Source: Nesterenkonia alkaliphila (GTDB taxonomy: Bacteria; Actinomycetota; Actinomycetes; Actinomycetales; Micrococcaceae). Taken from it: DNA of 64,000 bases. Of the stretch, positions 16,058-24,351 are shown piece after piece. The position numbers and the translations under genes were made by a program. Each line of letters starts with the position of its first letter. Position 1 is the first letter of the stretch. The notes beneath the pieces are model-generated. The model saw only the letters and a list, made by a program, of their open reading frames with translations. It made no database searches and had not been told where the DNA came from. The stretch covers positions 1 to 64,000 of the forward strand of contig NZ_WRPM01000031.1 of NCBI RefSeq assembly GCF_009758175.1, read 5' to 3'.

Positions 16058-17356
16058 ATGGACAACGAGCACGGATTCCCCGATCCGGAGCTGCCGGAGA
16101 ACCTAAGCCATCTGGCAGACATCCCGGAGCTGGCTCTGGCATGGGACCACGCAGTGGCCTCCCGCCGGGAGACCGCCAGGCAGTTCAGTGCCCTGCTGGA
16201 TTACCGCAACCGGTGCCGGGAAGAGGCAGCTGGCCGGCACCTCTTTGCCCGATCAGCTGCGGACCAGGCCGCGGTTCGTGATGCGGGCCTGCTGCTGGGC
16301 CTGGGTGAGCGCACTGCCACGATCATCCTCAACCAGGCCGCGGAAGTCAGAGAGGTGCTGCCCCTTCTGTGGGCTCGATTCCAGGCTGGGGCGGTGTGCC
16401 TGGACCGGCTTCGCAAAGTTGCTGCTGCCACAGTCCCCATTGCTGACCGGGAGGACCTGCTGGCCGTCCTGGACCAGGAGGTCTCACAGCTGGCCGCAGC
16501 GATGAACCCCGGGGAGCTGAAGCACTGGTTGGCCCGCCGGATACCTGAGCTCGATGCGCAGCTGTACGAACAGCGGGCAGCTCGGGCCAAGGAGGACAGG
16601 TATGTGCGAATCGAGCATCTCGACGACGGGATGAGCTTCATCGAAGCGCTGATTCCCACAGCTGAGGCAGTTGCCCTCCAGCGCAGGCTCAAGGCCGTCG
16701 CCCGGTCAATGAACCTCCCCCAACCGGCAGACGAGGAGCAGGACTCCCGGCCCGGCGGTGAAGCCGCCGGTCACCCGGGCGCAGCGGAGGGCGATGACCG
16801 CACCCTTGCGCAGAAGGAAGCGGACCTCTTCAGCGCCTGGCTACGGGATGGGCGCTGCTACGGTGCCCCGGTCTCAGCCAAAATCTGCGTGATGGTCTCA
16901 GAAGAGACGCTCACCGGTCAGAGCAATGAACCAGCCCTGGGCGCCGATCGCTCCTGGGTGCTGCCGGCAGCAGATATTCGTAAGCTCGCCACTGATCCAG
17001 GTGCCGAGCATGAGTGGTACGCCGCCCTCACCCGGAAGAGCACCCGGGGTGCCGACCGAGACATCCTCGCGGTGGTCTATTCGGGTCGCTTCGCCCCCGA
17101 ACGGCTCAAAGACGCCATCATTTTCAGGGACGGCATATGCCAAGCTCCGGGGTGCACGGCCCCGGCAGAACGTTGCGACCTCGACCACATCGTTCCCTAC
17201 GACCGGGACGGTCCCACCAGCGCGGAGAATCTGTGGGCCCTGTGCCGCAGGCACCACAAGATGAAATCCCATGGCTACCTGCCTGCACCACCCCGCGAAC
17301 CCCCTGACGCTGGGGCTGACCGGCCTGAACCTCGAGCAGAAGCACGAGCAGCCTGA
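16058..17356 (+). CDS. DUF222 / HNH endonuclease domain protein
   Basis: A 432-residue protein with an N-terminal DUF222 helical domain (13E12-repeat type, residues about 10-270). A C-terminal HNH motif follows: RDGICQAPGCTAPAERCDLDHIVPYDR, split at its centre, then LCRRHHKMKSHG. Such proteins are abundant, often multicopy, in actinobacterial genomes, and their role is unclear. I chose the ATG at 16058 because TAACGT lies seven bases ahead, giving a leaderless start. The ATG at 16028 is possible but has only a weak ribosome site. The C-terminus is rich in P, D, R and A. Confidence 0.8.
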   Translation: MDNEHGFPDPELPENLSHLADIPELALAWDHAVASRRETARQFSALLDYRNRCREEAAGRHLFARSAADQAAVRDAGLLLGLGERTATIILNQAAEVREVLPLLWARFQAGAVCLDRLRKVAAATVPIADREDLLAVLDQEVSQLAAAMNPGELKHWLARRIPELDAQLYEQRAARAKEDRYVRIEHLDDGMSFIEALIPTAEAVALQRRLKAVARSMNLPQPADEEQDSRPGGEAAGHPGAAEGDDRTLAQKEADLFSAWLRDGRCYGAPVSAKICVMVSEETLTGQSNEPALGADRSWVLPAADIRKLATDPGAEHEWYAALTRKSTRGADRDILAVVYSGRFAPERLKDAIIFRDGICQAPGCTAPAERCDLDHIVPYDRDGPTSAENLWALCRRHHKMKSHGYLPAPPREPPDAGADRPEPRAEARAA

Positions 17357-17655
17357 GCCCTGAGCCCTGCGCGTTGCGGCACCACGGCCTTTGCGGCTAC
17401 TATAGATCTTTGTCTGCTTGGCCGTGCTGTGCCCACCTGCGGGGCTCAGCGCCGGAAAACGGCCAGCGCAATCAACTTTTGCACCGTCCACGCTACTTGC
17501 GTGTGCGCAGACAGCTTCGGTTGGATCTCACCCAGCCTGGTCGTCCTCGTACCGGTGCGGTAAATAGGGTCGGCGTTCGCGCACCCGAAAACCGGGCATG
17601 ACCGCCCGACCTGAAAACAGCATCAAAGTACCTAATATCCACAAGAGGAGTGATC
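17357..17655. other. Intergenic region before the rpmB operon
   Basis: 299 bp without a gene. It holds a possible promoter around TACTATAGAT (about 17397) and the half-site TGAAAAC near 17611. The half-site resembles one arm of a Zur box, but the second arm is not recognisable. No tRNA, terminator hairpin or convincing small ORF was found. Confidence 0.4.
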
Positions 17656-17892
17656 ATGGCAGCACGTTGCCAGGTGACGGGAGTGGGGCCGCAGTTCGGC
17701 AACCAGATCTCCCACTCACACCGTCGCACCAAGCGCCGGTTCGACCCGAACATCCAGAAGAAGACCTACTGGGTTCCTTCCCTGGGCCGCAAAGTGACCC
17801 TGAACCTTTCGGTCAAGGGCATCAAAACCATTGACGCGCGCGGCATCGACGCAGTCGTCGCCGACATGCTGAAGCGGGGTGAGAAGTTCTAA
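17656..17892 (+). CDS. rpmB: 50S ribosomal protein L28, zinc-free type
   Basis: A 78-residue L28. It starts [20 protein letters not shown], then [11 protein letters not shown] and a basic C-terminus. Zinc-binding L28 carries CxxC pairs; here only one Cys remains, so this is the Cys-less form. GAGGAG lies five bases ahead of the ATG; an upstream in-frame ATG (17650) is too close to it. It overlaps rpmG by one base in the rpmB-rpmG-rpsN operon. Confidence 0.93.
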   Translation: MAARCQVTGVGPQFGNQISHSHRRTKRRFDPNIQKKTYWVPSLGRKVTLNLSVKGIKTIDARGIDAVVADMLKRGEKF

Positions 17893-18059
17893 TGGCACAG
17901 GCAAAGGACGTACGCCCGATCATCAAGCTGAAGTCGACCGCCGGCACGGGCTTCACCTATGTGACCCGCAAGAACCGCCGCAACAACCCTGACCGCATTG
18001 TGCTCAAGAAGTACGACCCGGTTGTCCGTAAGCATGTCGACTTCCGAGAGGAGCGCTGA
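17892..18059 (+). CDS. rpmG: 50S ribosomal protein L33, zinc-free type
   Basis: A 55-residue protein: [20 protein letters not shown], then [20 protein letters not shown] and a YDPVVRKHV end. This is the Cys-less form of L33, with no CxxC zinc ribbon. Its start shares a base with the rpmB stop codon, and rpsN begins two bases after its stop. The arrangement is that of the zinc-independent ribosomal protein operon known in actinobacteria. Confidence 0.93.
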   Translation: MAQAKDVRPIIKLKSTAGTGFTYVTRKNRRNNPDRIVLKKYDPVVRKHVDFREER

Positions 18060-18061
18060 TC

Positions 18062-18367
18062 ATGGCCAAGAAGTCCAAGATCGCAAAGAACGAGCAGCGC
18101 AAGGTCATCGTTGAGCGCTACGCGGAGAAGCGCGCTCAGCTGAAGAAGACCCTCGTTGACCCCAACGCCTCTGATGAGGACCGCGAGGCCGCACGCGTGG
18201 GTCTGCAGAAGCTGCCCCGCGATGCCTCCCCGATCCGGGTGCGCAACCGCGACTCGATCGACGGCCGCCCGCGCGGCACCCTGCAGAAGTTCGGCATCTC
18301 CCGTATCCGGTTCCGCGATATGGCGCACCGGGGCGAGCTGCCCGGAATCACCAAGTCCTCTTGGTGA
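18062..18367 (+). CDS. rpsN: 30S ribosomal protein S14, zinc-free type
   Basis: A 101-residue S14 of the long Cys-less form ([20 protein letters not shown] at the start; [12 protein letters not shown] and [19 protein letters not shown] near the end). Zinc-type S14 is about 61 residues with four Cys; none are present here. It ends the rpmB-rpmG-rpsN operon and is followed by a strong hairpin at 18396-18425. Whether it is the only S14 gene in the genome cannot be seen. Confidence 0.93.
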   Translation: MAKKSKIAKNEQRKVIVERYAEKRAQLKKTLVDPNASDEDREAARVGLQKLPRDASPIRVRNRDSIDGRPRGTLQKFGISRIRFRDMAHRGELPGITKSSW

Positions 18368-18395
18368 TCAGCCGCAGCTGATCCGGTAGCTCTGG

Positions 18396-18425
18396 ACGGG
18401 GTCTCACCTTCGGGTGGGGCCCCGT
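18396..18425 (+). terminator. Terminator of the rpmB-rpmG-rpsN operon
   Basis: ACGGGGTCTCACC and GGTGGGGCCCCGT pair over 13 bp with two G-U type positions around a TTCG tetraloop. The hairpin lies 29 nt after the rpsN stop. No long U-run follows. Confidence 0.7.
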
Positions 18426-18607
18426 TCTGCGTCCGCTAACAGACGAAACTGCCGGAAACACGCCCCAAAACCGCGGTTCTATGCCGGTTTGGACTGGAGA
18501 GCGTGGTAAGTTGCCAGACTGAAAGCCTAAGAAAGGCCGGGATCCGCGGAATCACGGGGAAGTTCGGCCCTACGGGACAGCAATGATCAGTCCAGGAGGA
18601 CAAACAC

Positions 18608-18892
18608 ATGGCACTGAACCGCAGCGAACTCGTCGCAGCCGTCGCAGAGAAGTCCGGCAACTCCCAGGCCGCCGTCAACGGCGTGCTGGACGCCGTCTTC
18701 GAGGTCTTCACCGAGCAGGTCTCCAAGGGTGAGAAGGTCTCCATCCCCGGCTGGCTCTCCGTGGAGCGCACTGAGCGTGCCGCCCGCACTGGTCGCAACC
18801 CGCAGACCGGTGAGACCATCCAGATCCCGGCCGGCTACTCCGTGAAGCTCTCCGCCGGCTCCAAGCTGAAGGCTGCTGCCTCCGGCAAGTGA
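18608..18892 (+). CDS. hup: HU family DNA-binding protein
   Basis: A 94-residue histone-like protein. It starts MALNRSELVAAVAEKSGNSQ and has the DNA-arm segment FSVERTERAARTGRNPQTGE in variant form (LSVERTERAARTGRNPQTGE). IQIPAGYSVKLSAGSKLK follows. It is the short HU, without the lysine-rich tail of mycobacterial HupB. It bends and compacts DNA as a dimer. AGGAGG precedes the ATG with normal spacing. It is monocistronic, ending at a terminator whose stem contains the iterated word ACGACGACGCC. Confidence 0.95.
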   Translation: MALNRSELVAAVAEKSGNSQAAVNGVLDAVFEVFTEQVSKGEKVSIPGWLSVERTERAARTGRNPQTGETIQIPAGYSVKLSAGSKLKAAASGK

Positions 18893-18921
18893 GCATGACT
18901 CACTGACTCACTGACTGACAG

Positions 18922-18980
18922 ACGACGACGCCGCCACCCTGCCTCTTATGGAGGACGTGGGTAGGCGGCGTCGTTGTTTT
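18922..18980 (+). terminator. HU gene terminator built from the iterated word
   Basis: ACGACGACGCCGCC (18922-18935) pairs with GGCGGCGTCGTTGT (18964-18977) over 14 bp with one G-U pair. A 28-nt loop lies between the arms and four Ts end the structure. It lies 30 nt after the hup stop. Confidence 0.8.
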
Positions 18981-19002
18981 CTATCGGTTGTAGAATTTGT
19001 GT

Positions 19003-19188
19003 ATGTACTGGCCCGCCCTGCTGCTTCTCAGTGATGAGCCCGCCCTGGAGGTCGATGCACCAGGCTGGGCGCCGATCCTCTTCGCCGCCGGCGCGTTTGT
19101 GGTGGTGGCCACTGTGATGGTCCTTATGTGGAAGAAGATCAGGCAGTCCGAGCAGTGGCGCCGCGATGAGGACACCCCGGATGACTGA
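19003..19188 (+). CDS. Small single-pass membrane protein
   Basis: A 61-residue protein with one hydrophobic helix (about residues 22-42) followed by a charged cytoplasmic tail (KKIRQSEQWRRDEDTPDD). A TAGAAT -10 ends six bases before the ATG at 19003, so translation is probably leaderless. The 3' end overlaps the CopD-CtaG gene by 8 bp, so the two are co-transcribed. I do not recognise the family. Context suggests a role beside copper handling or cytochrome oxidase assembly. Confidence 0.65.
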   Translation: MYWPALLLLSDEPALEVDAPGWAPILFAAGAFVVVATVMVLMWKKIRQSEQWRRDEDTPDD

Positions 19189-21223
19189 TCGGCGGCTGTG
19201 GGCGGCCCCGCTGCCGCTGACCGCCGCGGCGCTCTGCACCGGCCTGCTGGCCCTGATCATCGCCGGGACGCTCACCGGCATCGGCGAAGCCGGCCTGATG
19301 ACCGATACCGGCGCTTTGACCCGCTGGGGGCTGCCCGCCGCCCGCTATATCCACCACCTGGCTATGGCCACGGCAGTGGCAGCCGCCATTCTCGCTGCCG
19401 TGGCCATTCCCTCCCGCACCGGTCCGCGCGACCGGCAGAACCGCAACGCGGGGACCGAGCATCCGCTCTACAGCCGCGCCCTGCAGATCGGCATGACCGC
19501 CGCGGTGGTCTGGACGGTTGCGGCCATAGCCGTGCTCGTGCTGACCTTCTCCGACCTCGCCGGGCTCCGGCTCTCTGCAGACCAGGCCTTCTCAGAAGGG
19601 TTCTTCGACTACGCCCTGAACATCGCCACCGGCCAGGCGTGGCTGGCCATCGTGCTAATCGCCGGCAGCTGCGCCACCCTGCTGGCCGCGGTACGCCAGC
19701 CCGCAGCGGTGGGCTCTGCCGGGCTGCTGGGGCTGTGTGCGATCGTGCCGATGGCGATGGTGGGCCATTCCTCCTCCGGGGATGACCACACCGCGGCGGT
19801 GAACTCTTTGGGCCTACACCTGCTGGGCGTGGTGGTCTGGGTCGGCGGGCTGATCGTCCTGGCTCTGCTGGCCCCGGACATCTCCCGCACTGCTAAGGAC
19901 CAGGCAGGCTCCGAGATCCTCGGCACCCTGCTGCGCCGGTATTCGGTGTTGGCCGGATTGGCCCTGGTCACCGTGGCAGCCTCCGGGCTCATCAACGCCG
20001 GCCTGAGGGTCAGCGGCTTCGGGGATCTCTTCGGCACGGAGTATGGGCTCATGCTCCTGGCCAAGGCTGTGGCAACCCTGGTGTTGGCCGGGATCGGCTT
20101 CGCCCACCGCAGCTGGGTCATCAGAAGGCTTCCGGGCAGGGCCAAGCTGCTCTGGCAGCTGATCATTGTGGAGGTCGCTGTGATGTCTGCGGTGATCGGC
20201 ATCAGCGCCGTGCTGGGCCGCACCTCCCCGCCGGTGCCCGAGGAGCTGCCTCCGGACGCCACCGCCGCCCGTCAGCTCACCGGCTACGATCTGCCCCCCG
20301 AGCCGGGCCTGGCCAACTTCTTCACGCTCTGGCGCTTCGACTGGCTCTGGGTGGCCGTCATTCTGTTCCTGGCAATCTGGTACGTCCGCGCCGTCGTACT
20401 GGTCCGGGCCAAAGGCATCAGCTGGCCGGTGATGCGCGCCGTGGCTTGGCTGTTCGGTCTGGCGGTGCTGCTCTGGGTCACCTCCGGCGGGCCGGCGGTC
20501 TACGGAATGGTGACCTTCTCGGGGCACATGATTCAGCACATGACGCTGACAATGGTCGCGCCGATCTTCCTGGTGATGGGCTCCCCAGTGACTCTGGCGA
20601 TGCGGGCACTTCCCGTCCGTCAGGACGGAACCCGCGGCCCCCGGGAATGGATCCTCTGGCTGGTGCACTCCACCTGGTCCAAGATCATCACCCATCCGAT
20701 CGTCGCGGCGGTGAACTTCGCCGGCTCGATCCTGCTCTTCTACTACACCCCGGTATTCGGCTGGGCCCTGGAGTACCACCTGGGACATGTGTTCATGACC
20801 GTGCACTTCCTGCTCACCGGTTATATCTTCGCCCTGGTGATCATCGGCCGTGACCCGCTGCCCTCCCGCCCGCCGCACTTCGCCCGGGTGATCATCCTGC
20901 TGGCCACTATGGTCTTCCACGCCTTCTTTGCGGTGGCCCTGATGTCATCGGAGCAGCTCATCCAACCAGACTGGTTCGGCAATATGGGCCATGGCTGGTT
21001 CCCGGCCATCGATGATCAGCACAACGGGGGCGAGCTGATGTGGGGCCTGGGCGAGATCCCGGCGGTGCTGCTGGGCGTGATCGCCTGCATCCAGTGGGCC
21101 AAGGACGATAAGCGCGAGATGAAGCGCCTGGACCGGGAGGCCGACCGTACCGGGGACGCTGAGCTGGAAGCCTATAACCGCATGTTTGAGGAGATGGCTC
21201 AACGCGGAACAGATCGGCGCTGA
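19181..21223 (+). CDS. CopD-CtaG fusion: copper resistance / cytochrome c oxidase assembly membrane protein
   Basis: A 680-residue protein with about fifteen transmembrane segments in two parts. Residues to about 350 form a CopD-like copper-import domain (GHSSSGDDHTAAVNSLGLHL with conserved His). The rest is a caa3-type CtaG domain (MVTFSGHMIQHMTLTMVAPI, YLGHVFMTVHFLLTGYIFAL in variant form, FHAFFAVALMSS). The fusion is common in actinobacteria and is thought to deliver copper to the terminal oxidase. I start at the ATG at 19181, with GAGGA upstream. The open frame begins five codons earlier. Confidence 0.85.
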   Translation: MTDRRLWAAPLPLTAAALCTGLLALIIAGTLTGIGEAGLMTDTGALTRWGLPAARYIHHLAMATAVAAAILAAVAIPSRTGPRDRQNRNAGTEHPLYSRALQIGMTAAVVWTVAAIAVLVLTFSDLAGLRLSADQAFSEGFFDYALNIATGQAWLAIVLIAGSCATLLAAVRQPAAVGSAGLLGLCAIVPMAMVGHSSSGDDHTAAVNSLGLHLLGVVVWVGGLIVLALLAPDISRTAKDQAGSEILGTLLRRYSVLAGLALVTVAASGLINAGLRVSGFGDLFGTEYGLMLLAKAVATLVLAGIGFAHRSWVIRRLPGRAKLLWQLIIVEVAVMSAVIGISAVLGRTSPPVPEELPPDATAARQLTGYDLPPEPGLANFFTLWRFDWLWVAVILFLAIWYVRAVVLVRAKGISWPVMRAVAWLFGLAVLLWVTSGGPAVYGMVTFSGHMIQHMTLTMVAPIFLVMGSPVTLAMRALPVRQDGTRGPREWILWLVHSTWSKIITHPIVAAVNFAGSILLFYYTPVFGWALEYHLGHVFMTVHFLLTGYIFALVIIGRDPLPSRPPHFARVIILLATMVFHAFFAVALMSSEQLIQPDWFGNMGHGWFPAIDDQHNGGELMWGLGEIPAVLLGVIACIQWAKDDKREMKRLDREADRTGDAELEAYNRMFEEMAQRGTDRR

Positions 21224-21289
21224 GCCTGGTTGACTCAACAGATAACGACGACGCCCCACCATCAGAATCACCGAATGGGAGCACACAGA

Positions 21290-23215
21290 ATGACTGAGAC
21301 GATCCGCCGCACCTCCCGCGTGCGTGCCTCTGAGCTGCTGGGCCGGGCCTGGCTGAACACCGGGGGAAAGCAGCTGAGCCTGGAGGAGCTGCGCGGCAAG
21401 ATCGTGATCCTGGACTTCTGGACCTTCTGCTGCATCAACTGCCTGCATGTGCTGGACGAGCTGCGTCCGCTGGAGGAGACGTACGCAGAGGTGCTGGTCA
21501 CCGTGGGGGTCCACTCGCCCAAGTTCGAGCATGAGGCCGATCCCGAGGCGATCGCCGCCGCAGTGGAGCGTTATGAGATCGAGCACCCGGTGCTGGATGA
21601 TCCCGAGCTGATCACCTGGCAGGCCTACTCCGCCCGCGCCTGGCCCACTCTGGTGGTCGTGGACCCGGAGGGGTACATCGCCGCCTCCCTCTCCGGGGAG
21701 GGGCATGTGGCGGGGCTGACCTCCCTGGTGGAGGAGCTGGTGGCCGAGCACGAGGCCAAGGGCACCCTGCACCGCGGAGATGGCCCCTATGTGGCCCCGG
21801 AGCCGGTCAGCCGCACCCTGCGCTTCCCGGGCAAGGCCGTGCCCGTGCCGCAGGGGTTCCTGGTTGCCGATACCGGCCACCATCGGATCGTTCAGCTGGC
21901 AGCCGACTTGGAGACCGTGATCCGCACATGGGGCACCGGTGAGAAGGGGTATGCTGACGGACCCGCCGAGGCCGCGCAGTTCAACGAACCACAGGGGCTG
22001 ACCCTGCTGCCGGCCGAGCTGGCAGAACAGGTCGGCTATGACGTGGTCGTGGCCGATACCGTGAACCACCGGCTGCGCGGTATCAGCACCGTCACTGGCG
22101 AGGTCACCACCCTGGCCGGCAACGGCGTGCAGCGGCTGCTGGACACTGAGCGCACCCGCGCTGAGCAGCCGACAGGATCATTGGGCACCGACCCGCTGAA
22201 TGTTTCGCTGTCCTCACCCTGGGATGTCCTCTGGTCAGCCACACTCGGACGGGTGGTGGTGGCGATGGCAGGCACCCACCAGATCTTCAGCTTCGACCCG
22301 GCCAGCGGGGAGCTTGCCGTCTGCTCCGGCACCGGGCTCGAGGGTCTGACCGACGGCGCCCCCGAGCAGGCCTGGTACGCCCAGACCTCGGGTCTGGCAG
22401 AGGACAGCGCCGGGGACATCTGGATCGCCGACTCCGAGACCTCTGCGCTGCGCGTGCTGCGCACCTCAGCCGACGCCGAGTCCCCCACAGTGGAGACCAT
22501 CATCGGGCAGGGACTCTTCGACTTCGGGTTCCGCGACGGGGAGCCTGCTTACGCCCGGCTGCAGCACCCGCTGGGAGTCACCTGCCTGCCGGACGGCTCC
22601 GTGCTGGTGGCCGATACCTACAACGGCGCGATCCGCCGCTACCGGGGCGAGCACTCCGCCGCAGACGGCACGCTGGTCCCGGCCGAGGTCTCCACGGTGG
22701 CCCGAGGGCTCAAGGAACCCTCAGATGTGCTGCTGGATGCAGATGGGGAGTCTCTGCTGGTGGTGGAGACCAATGCTCACCAGTTGGTGCGTATCGCGGT
22801 GCCTGAGGAGTATCTGACGGTCGATGAGGGGGCGACCCAGACCCAGCGGCCCCGGACCCCGGTGGCAGCAGGAGAGTTCGGCCTGACCGTGAGCTTCCAG
22901 GCTCCAACCGGGCAGAAGCTCGATGACCGATGGGGTGATCCGACCCAGCTGCAGGTCTCGGCGACTCCGCCGGAGCTGATCCTCTCCGGTGCCGGGACCA
23001 CCGAGGGCCTGAACCGGAAGCTTCAGCTGAACCCTGCAGTTCCCGAGGGCGTCCTGCACATCACAGCCCGTGCCGCAGCCTGCGACGGGGCCCCGGGGGA
23101 GGAGATCCCCATGCACGCCGCCTGCCACCTCTACCAGCAGGACTGGGGAATCCCCGTGACGCTGAACCCTGAGGGCGATACGGCACTCACGCTGGACCTC
23201 CGCGGGGTCAAATAG
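21290..23215 (+). CDS. Thioredoxin-like / NHL-repeat protein (NHLRC2-like)
   Basis: A 641-residue protein. The N-terminal thioredoxin-like domain has the characteristic FWTFCCINCLHVLDELRPLE (Cys 47, 48 and 51). A six-bladed NHL beta-propeller follows, with repeats such as FLVADTGHHRIVQL, VVVADTVNHRLRGI and VLVADTYNGAIRRY. A roughly 150-residue beta-rich C-terminal domain completes it. Bacterial NHLRC2-like proteins have no established reaction; the CxxC implies thiol redox. No signal peptide is seen, so it is probably cytoplasmic. The ATG at 21290 follows GGGAG. The 66-bp gap from CopD-CtaG contains one copy of the iterated 11-mer (21245-21255). Confidence 0.85.
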   Translation: MTETIRRTSRVRASELLGRAWLNTGGKQLSLEELRGKIVILDFWTFCCINCLHVLDELRPLEETYAEVLVTVGVHSPKFEHEADPEAIAAAVERYEIEHPVLDDPELITWQAYSARAWPTLVVVDPEGYIAASLSGEGHVAGLTSLVEELVAEHEAKGTLHRGDGPYVAPEPVSRTLRFPGKAVPVPQGFLVADTGHHRIVQLAADLETVIRTWGTGEKGYADGPAEAAQFNEPQGLTLLPAELAEQVGYDVVVADTVNHRLRGISTVTGEVTTLAGNGVQRLLDTERTRAEQPTGSLGTDPLNVSLSSPWDVLWSATLGRVVVAMAGTHQIFSFDPASGELAVCSGTGLEGLTDGAPEQAWYAQTSGLAEDSAGDIWIADSETSALRVLRTSADAESPTVETIIGQGLFDFGFRDGEPAYARLQHPLGVTCLPDGSVLVADTYNGAIRRYRGEHSAADGTLVPAEVSTVARGLKEPSDVLLDADGESLLVVETNAHQLVRIAVPEEYLTVDEGATQTQRPRTPVAAGEFGLTVSFQAPTGQKLDDRWGDPTQLQVSATPPELILSGAGTTEGLNRKLQLNPAVPEGVLHITARAAACDGAPGEEIPMHAACHLYQQDWGIPVTLNPEGDTALTLDLRGVK

Positions 23216-23217
23216 CC

Positions 23218-24351
23218 TCAGTCTGAGGACTTCAGCGCGGCGCTCAGTTTCACCCGCTGGCCCATCTGCAGCAGCGAGCGGGTGTAGATCTTAGCCGCCA
23301 CCGCCATGACCAGTGCGGTGGTGGCCACCAGGATGCCCATCGAAACCAGCGGCTCCCACCAGGCCACCCCACCGTCGAAGAGCCGCAGCGACATGGTCAC
23401 CGGCGCGGTGAACGGGATGTAGGAGGTGACCAGCATGGCGAAGTCATTGTTCATGAAGATCAGCACCACAAAATAGGGGGCCATCACCAGCATCATCGCT
23501 GGGGTCATCACCGAGCCGGAGTCCTCCTGCCGGGAGACCAGGGAGGCCGAGGCGGCGAACACGCTGGCGATCAGCACGAACCCGGGCACAAAGAACAGCA
23601 CGAACCACAGCATCGGCCAGGAGAGCATCTGCAGATACTCAGTCTGCCCGGAGATCAGCAGCCCCAGCACCGCCGAGGCCCCCATGATCAGGGCCTGGCC
23701 GATCGCCAGGATCGAGTTGCCCAGGATCTTGCCCGCCAGCAGGGCCCGGGCCGGGATCGCGGAGAGCAGGATCTCCACGATCCGGTTCTGCTTCTCCTGG
23801 ATGGTGTTCTGCAGGATCATCACCCCGGACCCCATGGCCACCATCATGAACACCAGACCGAAGCCCATGGCCGCGAAGTAGCGCATCATGGAGTCCGCGG
23901 CATCGCCCTCCAGCACATCCATCGTGGGCATCACTGAGAGCTGCTGGGCGGCGCCCATCGGAAGGTCGTCCAGACCGATCAGATGCACCCCGACCGGGGA
24001 CTGCGGATCCAGGGTGACGATGGCGTCCACCTCGCCATCGCGCAGCAGCTGCTCAGCCTCGGCCATGGAGCCGGCCTCAGTGACTTCGAATCCGGAGCCC
24101 TCGATCTCCTGGACCACCTCGGCGGGCACCTCAACGGCCGCCACGGGGCTGGGATCATCATCCCCCCCGCCGAAGAAGCTCATCGCGAAGATGCCGCCCA
24201 CAATGATCACCACAGTGATGATCGTGGAGATGACAAAAGACTTGGAGCGCACCTGAGTGGTGATCTCACGCCCCGCCACCAATCGGGTGGCGGCCATAGT
24301 GCCCAATCGGGTGCTCGGTGCAGCCTGTGGGGTGCTGCTCTGGGTGCTCAT
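23218..24351 (-). CDS. ABC-2 type permease, NatB-like
   Basis: A 377-residue protein with one N-terminal transmembrane helix and a large extracytoplasmic domain (about residues 60-165). Five or six C-terminal helices follow, with IQEKQNRIVEILLSAIPARALLAGKILGN (split here as a family motif around residue 205) as in NatB/YhaP-type exporters. It starts within the stop of the ATPase gene (4-bp overlap). With the ATPase it forms an exporter, possibly for sodium or a drug. It converges on the NHL gene with only two bases between the stops. Confidence 0.8.
   Translation of the reverse strand: MSTQSSTPQAAPSTRLGTMAATRLVAGREITTQVRSKSFVISTIITVVIIVGGIFAMSFFGGGDDDPSPVAAVEVPAEVVQEIEGSGFEVTEAGSMAEAEQLLRDGEVDAIVTLDPQSPVGVHLIGLDDLPMGAAQQLSVMPTMDVLEGDAADSMMRYFAAMGFGLVFMMVAMGSGVMILQNTIQEKQNRIVEILLSAIPARALLAGKILGNSILAIGQALIMGASAVLGLLISGQTEYLQMLSWPMLWFVLFFVPGFVLIASVFAASASLVSRQEDSGSVMTPAMMLVMAPYFVVLIFMNNDFAMLVTSYIPFTAPVTMSLRLFDGGVAWWEPLVSMGILVATTALVMAVAAKIYTRSLLQMGQRVKLSAALKSSD

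Noticed and set aside
17357-17655. tRNA or other stable RNA in the gap before rpmB
   Set aside because: No T-loop, acceptor stem pairing or anticodon arm could be drawn.
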